64,000 bases of DNA, from the NCBI RefSeq assembly GCF_024323335.1, contig NC_066579.1:235775475-235839474 (forward strand), given 5' to 3'. This DNA comes from Lathyrus oleraceus (lineage: Eukaryota > Streptophyta > Magnoliopsida > Fabales > Fabaceae). The translations under genes were made by a program, and so were the position numbers. Shown here in pieces: positions 20,005 to 32,478 of this stretch (position 1 is its first letter; every line of letters begins with the position of its first letter). The notes below the pieces were generated by a model. That model worked only from the letters and a program-made list of their open reading frames with translations, had not been told where the DNA came from and searched no databases.

Positions 20005-21370
20005 TTATTCAAGACAATTTTGAATGTTCAGATTCTTTAAGATAAAGGAGAATCTATCTTCAGCAAGGGGTTTTGTAAAGATGCCAGCCCATTGATGGTC
20101 TGTATTAATAAATTTCAACATTACTACCCCTTTCTGAACATAGTCTCTAATGAAATGATGTTTTATTTCTATGTGCTTAGCTCTGGAGTGCAAGATAGGA
20201 TTATTACTTAAACAGATGGCAGTAGTATTGTCACAAAAAATAGGAATGTTACTCTCAAAGATTTGAAGATCCTCTAGTTGATTCTTCGTCCATATCATCT
20301 AGGTAGTGCATAATGATGCTGAAATGTATTCTGCTTCTGCAGTGGACAAGGCTATGGTTGATTGTCTTTTGCTGGCCCAGGATATCAGGTTCTTTCCCAG
20401 GAGCTGACAATTTCCAAATGTACTTTTTCGTTCCATTCTGTCCCCTGCGTAATCTGCATCACAAAAACCATATAGTCTATACTCTGATGTTTTCTCATAC
20501 ATCAGGCCTAGGTTAGGAGTTCCTTTCAGATATCTGAGTATTCTCTTAATAGCTGTTAAATGAGATTCTCTAGGATCTGATTGGAATCTGACACAGAGAC
20601 AAACACTAAACAAAATATCAGGACGTGTAGCAGTCAAATAGAGAAGAGAGCCTATCATACCACGATAGAGCTTCTGACAAACCTTTTGACTAACTTCTTC
20701 TTTTTCTAGAATGCAAGTTGGATGCATGGGTGTCTTGGCCTGATGTAGCAGTCAGAATGTCTTTTATGTATTTACTTTGATGAACGTAGGTAACTTCTGA
20801 AGCTTGGTTGATTTGAATTCCTAGAAAGAACTTTAGTTCTTGCATTAAGCTCATTTCAAATTCTGCATGCATTAGCTCAGAGAATTCTTGACATACAGAG
20901 GCTGAACCAAAAATGATATCATCAACATATATCTGGCATATCATGAGATCATTATTAATGTTTTTACAGAAGAGTGTAGAGTCAACTTTCCCTCTGATAA
21001 AATCATGTTCCAGAAGAAAATTACTTAATCGTTCATACCAAGCTCTGGGAGCTTGTTTTAGTCCATATAACGATTTCTTAAGTTTGAAAACATGTTCTGG
21101 ACAATTTGAATTTTCAAAACCTGGAGGTTGATTGACATAAACTTCTTCTGATATATATCCATTAAGAAATGCGCTCTTGACATCCATTTGATATAGTTTG
21201 ATAGAATGATTTACAGCAAATGAAACAAGTAAGCGAATAGATTCTAACCCGGCGATTGGGGAAAAGGTTTCATTGTAGTCAATGCCTTCTTGTTGGTTGT
21301 ACCCTTGAGCCACCAGTTGAGCTTTGTTTCTGACAACTTCACTTTTCTCATTCAGCTTGTTTTTGAACAC
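20005..21370 (-). pseudogene. SIRE/Maximus-like copia reverse transcriptase and RNase H
   Basis: The reverse transcriptase contains QMDVKSAFLNG, the SLYGLKQAPRAWY block and an intact YVDD catalytic motif (ICQIYVDDIIFG). The frame breaks near 20700, where part of the RT thumb is lost. RNase H follows with GMIGSLLYLTATRPDI, ADYAGDRMERKSTFG, ALSTAEAEYIS and RAKHIEIKHHFI, with a stop at 20299-20301 between the last two. The protein would copy element RNA into DNA inside virus-like particles; the breaks make this copy inactive. Confidence 0.88.
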
Positions 21371-23527
21371 CTATCTGGTTCCGATAATGTGAGCGCCTTT
21401 AGGTTTATGAACAAGATCCCAGACGTCATTCTTTGTGAATTGATCTAGCTTTTCTTGCATGGCTAGAACCCAGTCGTCATCTTGAAGTGCCTCATCACAG
21501 GAAGTAGGCTCGATCAGAGATACTAGTCCCAGAGGAGTTTCTTTAGATACCTTGAAGGTTGACCTAGTTCGGATAGGTTCATCCTTGCTTCCCATAATCA
21601 ACTCTTCAGATATGTTGAGACGAATTTTAGCTTTCTTTGGGATCGTTAGGGCTTTAGTTCCTACTGAACTTTGAGTAGCAGATGCTTCTGGTGCTTTGAT
21701 CTTCTCGTCAGAACCTGCAAGAGTAATCTCCAGATCCGCAAGTTTCTCAACTGGCTTTGACTTTTCAGGGTCAAGCTTATCATCAAATCTGACGTGAATT
21801 GATTCTTCCATAATTTTGGTTTCTATATTGTATACTCTGTAGCCTTTAGAGCGTTCTGAGTATCCTAACATAATACCTTTTTGTGCTTTTGAATCAAACT
21901 TGTTCAGATGTTCTTTAGTATTCAGAATAAAGCAAGAGCATCCAAAAGGATGGAAATAAGAAATGTTGGGTTTTCTTCCTTTACACAGTTCATAGAGAGT
22001 CTTCTCCAGAATAGGTCTTATGGAGATTCTATTCTGAATATAACACGCTGTATTAACTGCTTCAGCCCAAAAGTGCTTAGCGATATTTGTTTCATTGATC
22101 ATGGTTCTGGCCATCTCTTGGAGTGTCATATTCTTCCTCTCTACAACTCCATTTTATTGTGGAGTTCTAGGGCAGTAGAAATCATGGGATATTCCATTAG
22201 AGTCAAATAATTCTTCAAAAAATTTATTTTCAAATTCTCCACCATGATCACTTTTGACTCTGATGATTTTAGAGTCAAATTCGTTTTGCACTTTGGAACA
22301 GAAGCTAGTGTATACAGAGTGAGACTCACTCTTGTGCTTTAATAATTTTACCCATGTCCAGCGACTAAAATCATCAATAATAACTAGTCCATATTTCTTC
22401 CCATTGACTGATGCTGTTTTCACAGGACCAAACAAATCAATGTGAAGAAGTTCCAGAGGCTTAGAGGTAAAACAATATTTTTCTTTTTAAACGGTGATTT
22501 TGAAAATTTTCCTTTCTAACATGCTTCACATAGAGCATCTGAAGAAAACTTCAGCTTAGGTAGGCCTCTGACTAACTCGAGTTTATTTAGCTGAGATAAC
22601 TTTCTCATGTTAATGTGGCCCAAGCGTCTATGCCATACCCATTGCTCTTCATGAACAGACATTAAACATTTTACATTTTGTTCTTTTAAATCCCAAAGAT
22701 TTATTTTATAAATATCATTTTTCCTCTTGCCAGTGAATAGGACAGATCCATTGTTCTGATTTATTGCTTTACATGTTTTTTGATTGAAGATTACATCATA
22801 CCCGTTTTCACTTAATTGACTTATTGATAACAGATTATGCATTAATCCTTCTACATAGAGGACATCAGATATAGAGGGAAGAGTACCATTACCAATAGTT
22901 CCGGAGCCTCTGATCCTTCCTTTCTAATTTCCTCCGAAGCCTACGAATCCAGTATCTTTAAGTTCCAAGTTTTGGAACATATACTTTCTTCCCGTCATGT
23001 ATCGCGAGCATCCAGAGTCCAGGTACCATGACCGGTGTTTCAACTCTGTTGCATAAGATATCTACAACATAAACAATCTTATCCTTTGGTACCCAGAATC
23101 TTTTGGGTCCTTTGTGATTAGTTTTCCCAGAGTTTCTTAACACTTTGGGTTTTCTCGCATTATCAAAGCGTTGTGCTTGTGTATGTGTATATTGATAGGA
23201 AAATGGAGATTTAGGTTGGTCATTAGTAGAAGTTTTATCTTCACTAGGATCATACCCAATTCCTCTTCTATTGTTCTGACTGACCCCATAAATCATGGAT
23301 GCCATTCTGCTTCTCTCTATCCCATTCTTCAGAAACTTTTGAAAAGATTTTTCATATTCATAAATTACTGTGTTTGTAGTTTGTGGAGCTTGAGATAACG
23401 CTTCTTCAAGTTTTAAACATTGTTTATTTGTGGAATCTCTTTCTAATGTTAAAGTTCCGTTTTCATCTTTTAGGTCTGAAATTGTTATCTCAAGTTTACC
23501 ACATTCTTCCATAGTTTCTTCAAGCAC
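21371..23527 (-). pseudogene. Copia gag end, protease and integrase, with frame breaks
   Basis: Read leftwards from 23527: a coiled-coil-like gag end; a protease region where the DSG catalytic triplet is present only in a shifted frame near 23005 (one-base break); then the GAG-pre-integrase block with WHRRLGHINM; then the integrase core with IIDDFSRWTWV, SDHGGEFEN and, after an in-frame TAA near 22154, the GVVERKN glutamate block. The linker to reverse transcriptase has an in-frame TAG near 21371, where a Trp codon would be expected. Confidence 0.85.
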
Positions 23528-23811
23528 CTCTTTTACAGCTTTAAATTTTTGTTTAAGTTTCTGATATGAGTTTAGAGTTTCAGATAGGCATGATTCTAGG
23601 TCAGATCAAGAAAGATCAAAAAATACCTCTTCGGATTCAGATTCTTCATCTGAAGTGTTCTTCGAGGTGGTAGCCATGAGTGCTACATTTGCCTGTTCAT
23701 CAGAGTCTGATTCTGATGATTCAGATCCACTGTCGTCCCAGGTAGCCATCAGTCCCTTTTTGGTTCTGAAGGAATTTTTCTTGAAGTTCTCTTTTCTGGA
23801 GCTTTCTTTCT

Positions 23812-24764
23812 TCAGCTTGGGACATTTGTTTTTGTAATGACCTGTTTCTTTACATCATAACAAGTTACATCTTTGTTAGATTTACCTTTTGAAGTTGGTT
23901 CTGATCGATCTCCTTTGGATCTTGGTTTTCTGAAGTTATTATTCCTTTCTCTCCAGAGTTGTTTCACTCTTCTGGTCAGAAGGGATAATTCTTCCTCATC
24001 GTCAGAATCTTCCTTTTCAGAGTCATCAATGTCTTCTTCTTCAGCCTGGAAGGCTTTGTTTCTGTCAGACTTACGCCTTTCTGATCTGGACTTTAGTGCT
24101 ACAGACTTGATCTTCTTCTGAGGCTCATCTTCCTCCAGTTCTATCTCGTGACTTCTGAGTGAACTGACGAGTTCTTCAAGGCTGATGTTGTTCAGATCCT
24201 TTGACAGTTTTAAGGTTGTGACCATGGGTCTCCATTTCTTTGGCAAGCTTCTGACTATCTTCTTGACATGGTCCACAGTTGTATATCATTTATCTAGCAC
24301 TTTGAGACCTGCAATTAAAGTTTGGAATCTGGAAAACATTACCTCTACAGCTTCATCGTCCTCCATTTTGAAGGCTTCATATTTCTGGATTAGAGCTAGA
24401 GTCTTTGTTTCTTTGACTTGAGAGTTTCCTTCGTGAGTCATCCTCAGGGAGTCAAGTATTTCATTAGTTGTTTCCCTGTTGGTGATTTTTTCATACTCAT
24501 TGTAGGAAATGGCATTGAGAAGTATCGTCTTGGCTTTGTGATGATTCTTGAATTCACGCTTCTGATCATCTGTCATTTGCTTTTGGGAATGGCAACTTTA
24601 GCATCTGTTACAGGTGGTATGTAACCAATAGTGACAATGTCCCAGAGATCAGCGTCGTAGCCCAGAAAGAAACTTTCAATTTTGTTTATCCAATAATCGA
24701 ATTTCTCTCCATCAAAGACTGGAGGTTTAGCGTTGTAACTATCTCTTTTATTGGTGCTGGCCAT
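23812..24764 (-). pseudogene. Copia gag protein
   Basis: The frame begins with an ATG at 24764 and a start typical of plant copia gag (KPPVFDGEKFDYWINKIESF). It has a break near 24575 and another near 24285, then an acidic linker. The CCHC zinc knuckle near 23840-23870 is damaged: CY is followed by frameshifts, so the Cys-Cys-His-Cys spacing is lost in the open frame. Gag would form the particle and bind RNA. Confidence 0.82.
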
Positions 24765-24832
24765 AGTTTTTCTCGTTCTGGATCTCTCTACACTGTTAAG
24801 TGTTTGATTAGAAAATCAAAAACATAGCCGAA

Positions 24833-24844
24833 GCTCTGATACCA
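24833..24844 (-). other. Primer binding site of copia element (initiator tRNA-Met)
   Basis: On the minus strand the sequence is TGGTATCAGAGC, the usual complement of the 3' end of initiator tRNA-Met used by plant copia elements. It sits just inside the 5' LTR end and about 70 bp before the gag ATG. Confidence 0.9.
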
Positions 24845-24852
24845 ACTAAAGA

Positions 24853-25850
24853 TGAGAAAAACAAGAAAGGGGGGTTTGAATTATTTTAAAAATTTAAATC
24901 TTTTTCAGAAATAAGAACACACCGAATTTTATACTGGTTTGCTTAGAAAACAAAGCTACTCCAGTCCACCCGGCCAAGGTGATTTCGCCTTCAAAAATGA
25001 CTTAATCCACTAATCTTGAAAGATTGCACAACCAATCGTCTAAGAGAATGATCTCTTAGTCCTCTCAAGTATACAGACTGCGCAGAGTCACTTGAGGAAC
25101 AAAAACAATTTAGCAAAATAGATTTGTAATGAAAAGTGCTTCTAAGAGTAAGCAAGTATTACAGCAAAGTATTGGAGCAAGAGTTTTTCACGTAAGAGCA
25201 GCAACTCGTGAAAAAGAGAGAGAATATGAATGACTTTTTCTGTGCGTTTTTGTTATCTCTCAGTGAGGTAGACTGTCCTTTATATAGTAGTGAGAAGGAC
25301 CGTTGGAGTGATGACAAAATCTTGGTCTTTGATGAGCATTCAATGTCATTACTTTTGTGTTTCTTGCTATAACCATTTTGTCTCCCTAATTAACTTCTTT
25401 CTTAAAATACTTCCTTTCCATAGTGAGAATTCTTTCCGTTACTCTTTCTGAACTTGGTGAATCTTCATCAGAGTCTTGTTGTATCGGAGTCATTCTTCAG
25501 AGGGAGATTACGTTTGAATACATCAGAGCTTCTCAGAGTACTAGTCTTCTTGATCATCAGATGCTAAGACCAGTAGTTGTTAGAGCTTCTGGTTCTTTTT
25601 ACTTTCTGCCTTTGGTCATATTCAGAACTTCTTGGGCGTACTTCTTCCTTAGCGGCGTCTGATCTTCTAGCACTTTGTATCTTATCAGTGTTTGTATCTG
25701 ATAAAATGATCAAAGTCCTTCGTTGCTGTTCAGAGTCCTGCACACTTAGAAAAATTTCGTTAGAGTGCCATTTTTGGTTTCATCCATTGTTATCATCAAA
25801 ATCTTGGAATTCTATTGTAGAACCAATTTTGTTCTTACACACCTTACCCA
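24853..25850 (-). repeat. 5' LTR of the SIRE/Maximus-like copia element
   Basis: The 3' end is taken at CTCA (24856-24853 on the minus strand), nine bases before the primer site. The 5' start is put near 25850 at TGTGTAAGAAC on the minus strand, where sequence character changes to an Ogre-family LTR. No matching second LTR is present in the window, so the boundary could not be confirmed by comparison. Confidence 0.6.
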
Positions 25851-25861
25851 AGCTTTGAGCC

Positions 25862-28800
25862 TGCAATCCTAACCCTCGCCATTAGAGGACAAACTTGAAG
25901 GTTTTCAATTGAAAATCGAGTTTCAATTTCGCTTCAGTTTTGAAGTTGAAACTCCAAGTATCCAAGCCTTTCCTTGATCTAATTCAACTTTTGCAAGCTT
26001 CTGAAGTCGAGGCAAGGCTAATTGGAAGCAAGATTCAAGCTCCCTCGAAGGTGAATTTTCAGAAACTTCATATCTTCAATTCTCTCTAAATTCTTCACCA
26101 TTCTCTTTGATTTTTGGTTGGCCGAAGTCCTATCAATGTACGCAACAACATTGAGTTGCTTTGAGGTCAAATCGAAGCAACTAAGTTCATGATCCTCAAA
26201 ATTCAAATCCCTGTATCTTTTTATATATTTGGAATTGGAGAAAATTGAAGATAGATTTGAGATCCTAAGCATTTTCTCTTTAAAATAGTGTCCTTGTTTT
26301 TCATTTTCCATTTAGATGAAGTTGGACCAGTCCGATGGAGGTCACAGGAGAAGATGACCGGAGCCCTAGCTCTGGTGGTGTGTTGGCACACTTCCTGGCC
26401 ATCTGATCATGTTTTGATGTTATAATCTGAGACATTGCTTTTGAATACCACGAGTATATTGCATTGACTGAAGACTACCGTGGAAAGCGCCCGTGTGACC
26501 ATCAGATCTGCCACCTCAATTAATGAGGGAAATTTAATGACCCTTGTTTTTTCTAATTTCTTTTTATTCATTTAATACTCTTATTTTATTTTATTCATAG
26601 AAATTTCATTTTTAATCCAAAACATATGGGACTTTCACCAAAAATCTTTAAATATTTTCCTCTTTCATATTCTGAATTAAAATTATTTTTTGGTTTAATT
26701 TTGATATTTTCATGAATTAAATGTTTTTATGCATATATTTAATTGGTTAAAAATACTTCTGACTTTTCAAAAATAGTGAAATTCTTTGTCTAATGTCCTT
26801 TGACCTTGTTTGACCTAGGGTAAATCCCTTGGCCATTTATTTGGTGTTTTGAAGGGATTTTAGGTTTTGACCAAATAAAAATGTATTTTAATTCACTTTT
26901 AATTGGATTTTTAATTGATTAAATGTTCAAAAATATTGTTGAGCCATTTTTATGGTCTTGTGATGTTTGATTTTCTGTTTGGGCCTTGGTCAAGGTTGAT
27001 TTAACTTTTGTTGGATCAAAACCATTGGATTTAGGGGATTGGTGAAATGTACATTTCATCTCCCAAAATGAATGGATAGTTTTGATTTGATAAAAATCCT
27101 CCCTTGGTTAATTTGTGTTTCTATCTTCCCCTCCCTTTTCATCTTCATCCCTATTCTTTCCCATTCCCTCATTTGACCAATGAAATCTCTAATGTCTTGA
27201 GGCTAATTGGTTCATCAATGACCTTGTGTCAGATGAACCAAGACAAGTATGATTGAGATAGGTCCCTCCCTCTTGATCTTTTCTTTTAGTGTGTGGTATA
27301 TTTTAGGAGTTTGGTTCTTCATACCAAATCTCTAACATGCATTAACACCTAAATTTTTATTGTCCGACCTCAGATAGTTGTGACTTCTATATAAGTCCAA
27401 TTATGATTGCTTAACATATAGCTAAATTTGACCCTAATGGCATAGAATTCTAGTAAGTGAGATTGTAAGTCTCTCATTCTTCATGGTATAGTATGAAGAC
27501 TTGAGCTTTTTTCCTTTCATGATAGCTAGTGGCATACTTTTTAAATTATCCAAGTTGGAGCCCTTCTCATGCGAGATGTCTTAGTTTAAGGATCCATGCT
27601 TGTGAATGAATGGTTGAGTGTTCTTCAAAGAATGACTTAATCAATAAAAAACACCACTTACCTTTACTAACCTTTGACTAACATTTGACTAATTCTCATT
27701 AATATTGCTTTACTTTCAAGTAATTTACCTTATGCAACTTAAATTTTAGTCATTTATCATTCATTTTCATTTACATTTCATTTAACTTGTTTATATTTAT
27801 GTCATTTTCACTTTGCTCATTTGAGCCATATCTTGTGATTATATATATTTGTTTATGTGTTTTGGTTTTCTTTGTAGTCTTAGAACCTTAAAATACTTAA
27901 TAACAACAAAAAACCTAAAAAATGTTTGGTGGACTGTTGATCTTGATCTGAACTCTTGGACTTAGAAGTAGGCAACATTCCCTATGCAAAAAGGACTTGG
28001 CCAATGCCAACATTTTTGAGACTAAGTTATTATGAACTGAGCCTTCATCTGATGCAAGCCTTGGATATTGTTTGAATTCATCTGCTACTCTGTCTTTGTG
28101 CTAATTGTTATTTTGATCTTGTGTCTGATGCTTTTCTTTGAGTTGATCAAGGAATGTTTCATCTGATACATGAGAATACAAAGGAGACTGCTAGCTTCTG
28201 GGATTGCTTGCTTGGATGTGGCTATCTTTATTTGATGCCTTGATCTTCATAATGTCTAGATATTGCTAATTTCTCATTAATTATTGCTTGATTCAAAGTC
28301 CAAAGGGAAAATGGGTTTTCTATATGACATTCTTGTCTGTTGGATTGCATCCCATTGGTCAGATCTTTTCAACTCTTAACTTTTAATTTGTGCTTAGGAT
28401 AACCTCTTCATCTTCTCCCACTTTTAAATTTCAAATCTCTCCCTGTTTTCAAAAACTTCTTTGCTTGTGATTTTAAACTTAAACTTTATTTAATAATTAG
28501 AAACTTTGGCCTTATGCCATTGAATTTTTAAATCTTTTCTTAATCAAATTTGTAAATAAACTTAATCATATTGACTTCAAATTTCAAAAAGGCAAAAAGA
28601 ACTAACAACCCCATTCAAAATTTGGGCCCATTTGTGCCCATTTTCTTATTAAAATTTTGTTAAAAGCAATTCACCAACTTCGAAATTTTTACCTCGAACT
28701 ACGAGGTTTTGATCCCTCATTTTTATGTTTGTACGTAGGGACAAGACAGAAGGTCTTGTCAAACACAAAAATATAATCAATGAATTCTTTTCTCATCCCC

Positions 28801-29091
28801 ACACTATATTTTTATCAAACATCATTTATACCAAAAACATATGCACACATAAAAAAGGGCTCTCTAAGAGTACCTAAGATACTTTGGGTGCTAACACCTT
28901 CCCTTCGTGTAACCAACCCCCCTACCTGTAATCTCTGGCATTTTATTAGTTTTGATTTGAAAACTTCTTATCTTTGGGTTTTGTTCGTACTTTTCCCTTT
29001 TCCTTTGGAAACAATAAAAGCGCGAAGGTGACTATGGTTTTATTGACCTCAAGTGTATCCATAGCTTGATGGTCATTAATTTACCGCTACA
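25862..29091 (+). repeat. Ogre-family LTR, left part missing
   Basis: It aligns by eye with the LTR at 51200-56113: the shared block GTGACTTCTA-ATAAGT-CAATTA-GATTGCTTAACAT occurs at 27383 and 54498. The 3' end also matches (AAAAGGGCTC-CTA-GAGTACCTA, then TTTGGGTGCTAACACCTTCCC, ending CCGCTACA at 29091). The U3 part with the start TGTAAGACCC is absent, apparently lost at the border with the copia 5' LTR near 25850. No primer site follows 29091, so it is a truncated solo or 3' LTR. Confidence 0.75.
28699..28760 (+). other. Two-hairpin LTR element, copy d
   Basis: CTACG (28699-28703) and CGTAG (28734-28738) form the outer arms; the inner stem is weak (CAT/ATG around a T-run). The second hairpin is strong: GACAAGAC (28740-28747)/GTCTTGTC (28753-28760) with a 5-nt loop. 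Confidence 0.6.
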
Positions 29092-29838
29092 CAATCAAGA
29101 ATGAAGATGAATAGAACTTTGGTGTATATCTTTCACTTTTCTTGTTTTTTTTGTTGAAGAAGAGACTCTAGAATATTTATATGATACATGGACAAAGTAA
29201 CAGACATAACATAATAATTTTGCAAAAATGCACAACAAAAAATTGAGTGCCAACAGCGACCAGTCGACCTGTTCACACAGGTCACTCGACCTATTCAGAC
29301 ACGAGGCAAAAACTTCTCAAATGAAGCAGGCAATGAGTTGACTCAAACAGGGGATGAGTCGAATCAAACAGGGCTTTTCCAGAGTTGAGTCGACCCATGA
29401 CCCGACCTGTTCAGACCCGTGGCAACACGGTTCAAATGAAATAGCCAATGAGTCGACTCAAACAGGGGATGAGTCAACTCAAACAGGTTTTTTCCAGAGT
29501 TGAGTCGACTTGTGACTCAACCTGTTCAGACCCGAGAGTTATGCTCCAAGTCTTGAGTCGACTCACAGGTCTTAAACTCCCAAAAATGAGTTTTGAGATA
29601 TATTTTGATCAATTTAAACCAATCTCTTATGAACCTAGGGTATTAACGATGATCAAGTGCATGAGTCACATTTATGATATGCTCCTATATGTCTGGACAC
29701 GTTGAACTTATATTTTGAACATGTTAGAGGATGAATGCATACTATGATATGATGGCACCATCCAAAGTACACGTTATGGGCGACTAGAAAGGTTTGACAT
29801 CATTTAAATAAGAACTAAGCATATTTGCCCTCACATAC
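29092..29838 (-). repeat. 3' LTR of a second copia element
   Basis: On the minus strand the polypurine tract AAAAAGGGGGAG (plus-strand 29847-29858) is followed by an LTR start reading TATGTGAGGGCAAATATGC. The U3 part holds many copies of a TGAGTCGACTC motif with an AAACAGG tail (29250-29580). A TATA-like ATATTTATAT lies at 29173-29182. The LTR ends against the 3' end of the Ogre-family LTR at 29091. Confidence 0.65.
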
Positions 29839-30263
29839 TCCCCCTTTTTGATGATGGCAAACCTTGGCACATTCGCGTACTTTAATAGACATCCTCCCCC
29901 TGATTTTATGCATGCCTTCAAACTTTTTGCTATTATAAATCTGCTAAAATCAGCTATTGTATTGTGTTTCCATTGCTTCTCCCCCTTTGACAACATCAAA
30001 AAGAAACAATGAATGGTCAACATGAAATAAATATATTCATAAGCACTTAGTTAACGACTTTGCAAGATATAGACATCAACAACCATGCACATAACATGAA
30101 GTCAATGGAAGAAGTATAGGCATAAATATTACACGGAACAAAAGAAAATAAGTAAATAAGATTTCCATAATTGTTCAACATAAACTTTCAGACAAATAAG
30201 TAAGCACAATAACATGCAAACATAGGGAAATGGAAATGCATTGATTTAAACAATCATCTAAGG
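29839..30263 (-). other. 3' non-coding part of second copia element, with two purine tracts
   Basis: Two purine-rich tracts on the minus strand, at plus-strand 29847-29858 and about 29978-29992 (CAAAGGGGGAGAAG), each follow a GATGxTG(T/C)CA-like word. The one next to the LTR should be the primer tract for plus-strand DNA synthesis; the other is an older or auxiliary copy. No gene is seen. Confidence 0.55.
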
Positions 30264-31766
30264 TCATCTCCTTCGGGACGGGTTGGTTAAGTCAATGACG
30301 TTCCAGTTAAGCGTATTTACGGATCCTGCGAGAGCTCGATGAGTGATATCAATCCTTTGCATGATGGTGGAGGTAAATGAGTTGAAGTTGTCACTGTGGG
30401 TTTGGATTTGACTCCTTAGGTCTGAATATCGTTCCTCTTGGCGGGAAGCAAAAGATGCAAAGTTGTCACCTTTAATCTGAAGCTGATCCTGCAAGGCTGT
30501 GAATCTCTCCTCTTGAAGTGTAGCAAAATTTTGCTGATGTATTTGCATGTTTCTCAACATTTCCATCACTTCAAAATTTTCAAGTTGAGAAGAGGGTGTG
30601 GGAATATAGGATGAACGCTTGCTGGTCCAGCCGGTGTGTTGCCATTCTCCCCAACCTTTGTTATCAGATGGATGTTGTCTAGAAGTAGTACCTAGTTAAT
30701 CACCATGGTCAGTAACTTGTTGATCATGCTCCTTAGGTTGAGAGTTGTCATCCTTATTTTCTTCCTCGTCTTCATCATATTCATCCTCCTCCTCCTCCTC
30801 CTCATCATCATCATCATCGTCTTCCAAAGGACGAGTATTAGAACCTGGAACTGGTTTACGGGTCTTGTATAGTCGCGTTGTACGATCCCAAGTGTAACCC
30901 ATCAAACTTAATGTTTTCTGACAAAACTCTTGATTTGTAGTCACGAATTTATATGGAATTCCTTGAAATGAAACTTTAGCTTTGTTTAGGATACTTTGAA
31001 TAAATGAGGGGTAGCAGAGAGCAATGCCTCGACGTGACTCCTTTAGAGAAAAGATCTAACTTGTAACATAGTGCGGCCAATTTTCTTCCAGCTTGTGTTT
31101 CAGCACATAAACCAGGTGAACTTAGACCTTGTCCACTCTGGAGTGATCTCCTTGTTTAGGACGCAGAACATGCGTCACGACCAAGTGTAAAATCCTGTCA
31201 AGAGGTTTCAAAAGACCCGTTGTCACATTGGTGGGGAATAGATTGCTCGTAACAATATTTGCAGCAAACGGTCTCTTCAGCATTGAGTTTAAGGCATTCC
31301 TAAACTCATAGTCTGGAGTAAACATATTGTCGGTAATCTTGAGATCATTAAGAGACGATAGTGGAGAGATCTTAAATGAAGACTTCCAAATGTCATCATT
31401 CACTTCAATAACCTTATTACCAATATTGCATGCAAACTTAAAACCCTCGAATTTTCCATCAACGCCAGTATAAAACAGTTTGACTAAATCCTCATTATAA
31501 TCAGTGGCACAATTTAAGAACAAATCAATTCCTTGAAAATTTACTCGTTCAACAATTTCTAGAATGTGCATGCGTCCAGCCACTAACGGTGAATATACAT
31601 ACTACTTTACAACTATTATATTTTTGAACTTCGTTTCAAAGGATTCAGCAAGATCATCAGAGAGTAAGGATAAAGAAGTTACCAGAATGTTCGATCGAGA
31701 TGGTGCAGTCCCAGTGTGAGAGGAGGATCCTCTTGCAGTTCTTTTTCCAGATACTCTTGACGCCAT
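30264..31766 (-). pseudogene. Env-like ORF of the second copia element
   Basis: The frame begins with an ATG at 31766 and a basic Ser/Thr-rich start, then an in-frame TAG near 31604, a globular part (31583-31122) of the type found in env-like or 'putative plant transposon protein' ORFs, a long acidic run of Asp and Glu (30760-30830), and a C-terminal coiled coil with repeated Q-EER and S-F-S motifs ending at 30264. Further frame breaks lie at 31120-30945 and 30690-30570. No signal peptide or clear membrane segment is seen. The function of this ORF family is unproven. Confidence 0.65.
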
Positions 31767-31769
31767 TTG

Positions 31770-32475
31770 AGAGTTGTTTGTAAAGAGATTTTAGGGTTTT
31801 TGTATGGAAGAGAGAGAGAGAGGGAGGGAGAAGATCAAATGACCAAATGAATTGATTATGTAGAAAATTTTCTTGAAAAATGATTCGACCTAATTAAGAC
31901 TCAGATGAGCAGTTTCTGGCATCGAAGAGTCGACGCATGGGTCGACCTAGTGAGACCTGAATTTAATGCAATCTCTGCAATAGGCAGCGAAGAGTCGACT
32001 CATACATGTAATGAGTCGACACACTTATGTTTGAAATCCCAAAAGAGTAAACTCTGGGTAGCAATGAGTCGACCCATGGGTCGACCTGTTGGGACCCGAA
32101 GGAAATACAAGGATTGAGTTCTCATTGATGAGTCGACTCATGGGTTGACCAGTTGGGACCCGAAGGAAATACTGGGATTGAGTTCTCGGTGATGAGTCGA
32201 CTCATAGGTCGACCTGTTGGGACCCGTGTTAGTTGTTAGAAGACATGAGATTCAGAAATGCTCCTAACGATGAATGCATGTTAAATATGATACGTAAGAA
32301 AGTTCAAGCATAATTCAAGCATAGAAATGAATCACATTTAGTTCAAACTAGAAAATGAACATCAAGAATTGTATAGAACAAGTATATACATACATTGTTG
32401 ATCAATATAGGTCAAATGGATAGGAACGATATTACCTCCAATGGTGATAGACGACGAGTGCCCTCACATAGCTCG
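31770..32475 (-). repeat. LTR-like segment ahead of the env-like ORF
   Basis: The segment carries the same TGAGTCGACTC-with-GGGTCGACC repeats as the U3 of the 3' LTR (29250-29580). At its upstream end it has TATGTGAGGGCA on the minus strand, the word that starts the 3' LTR. It separates the end of RNase H (32479) from the env-like start (31766). An AG-run (31810-31824) lies just before that start. It is not a full LTR copy but appears to derive from one. Confidence 0.55.
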
Positions 32476-32478
32476 CAC

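Noticed and set aside
24153..24276. Gag segment with charged repeats as a possible host gene
   Set aside because: Order and orientation match the rest of the copia element, with PBS and gag start just upstream.
29241..29580. GAGTCGACTC repeats as a possible CRISPR-like or satellite array
   Set aside because: Spacing is irregular, the spacers are themselves related, and the repeats lie in LTR U3 sequence of a plant copia element.
30760..30830. Acidic Asp/Glu run suggesting a nuclear host protein
   Set aside because: It lies within the env-like ORF of a copia element, in frame with its other parts, and arises from a simple CTC/CAT triplet repeat.
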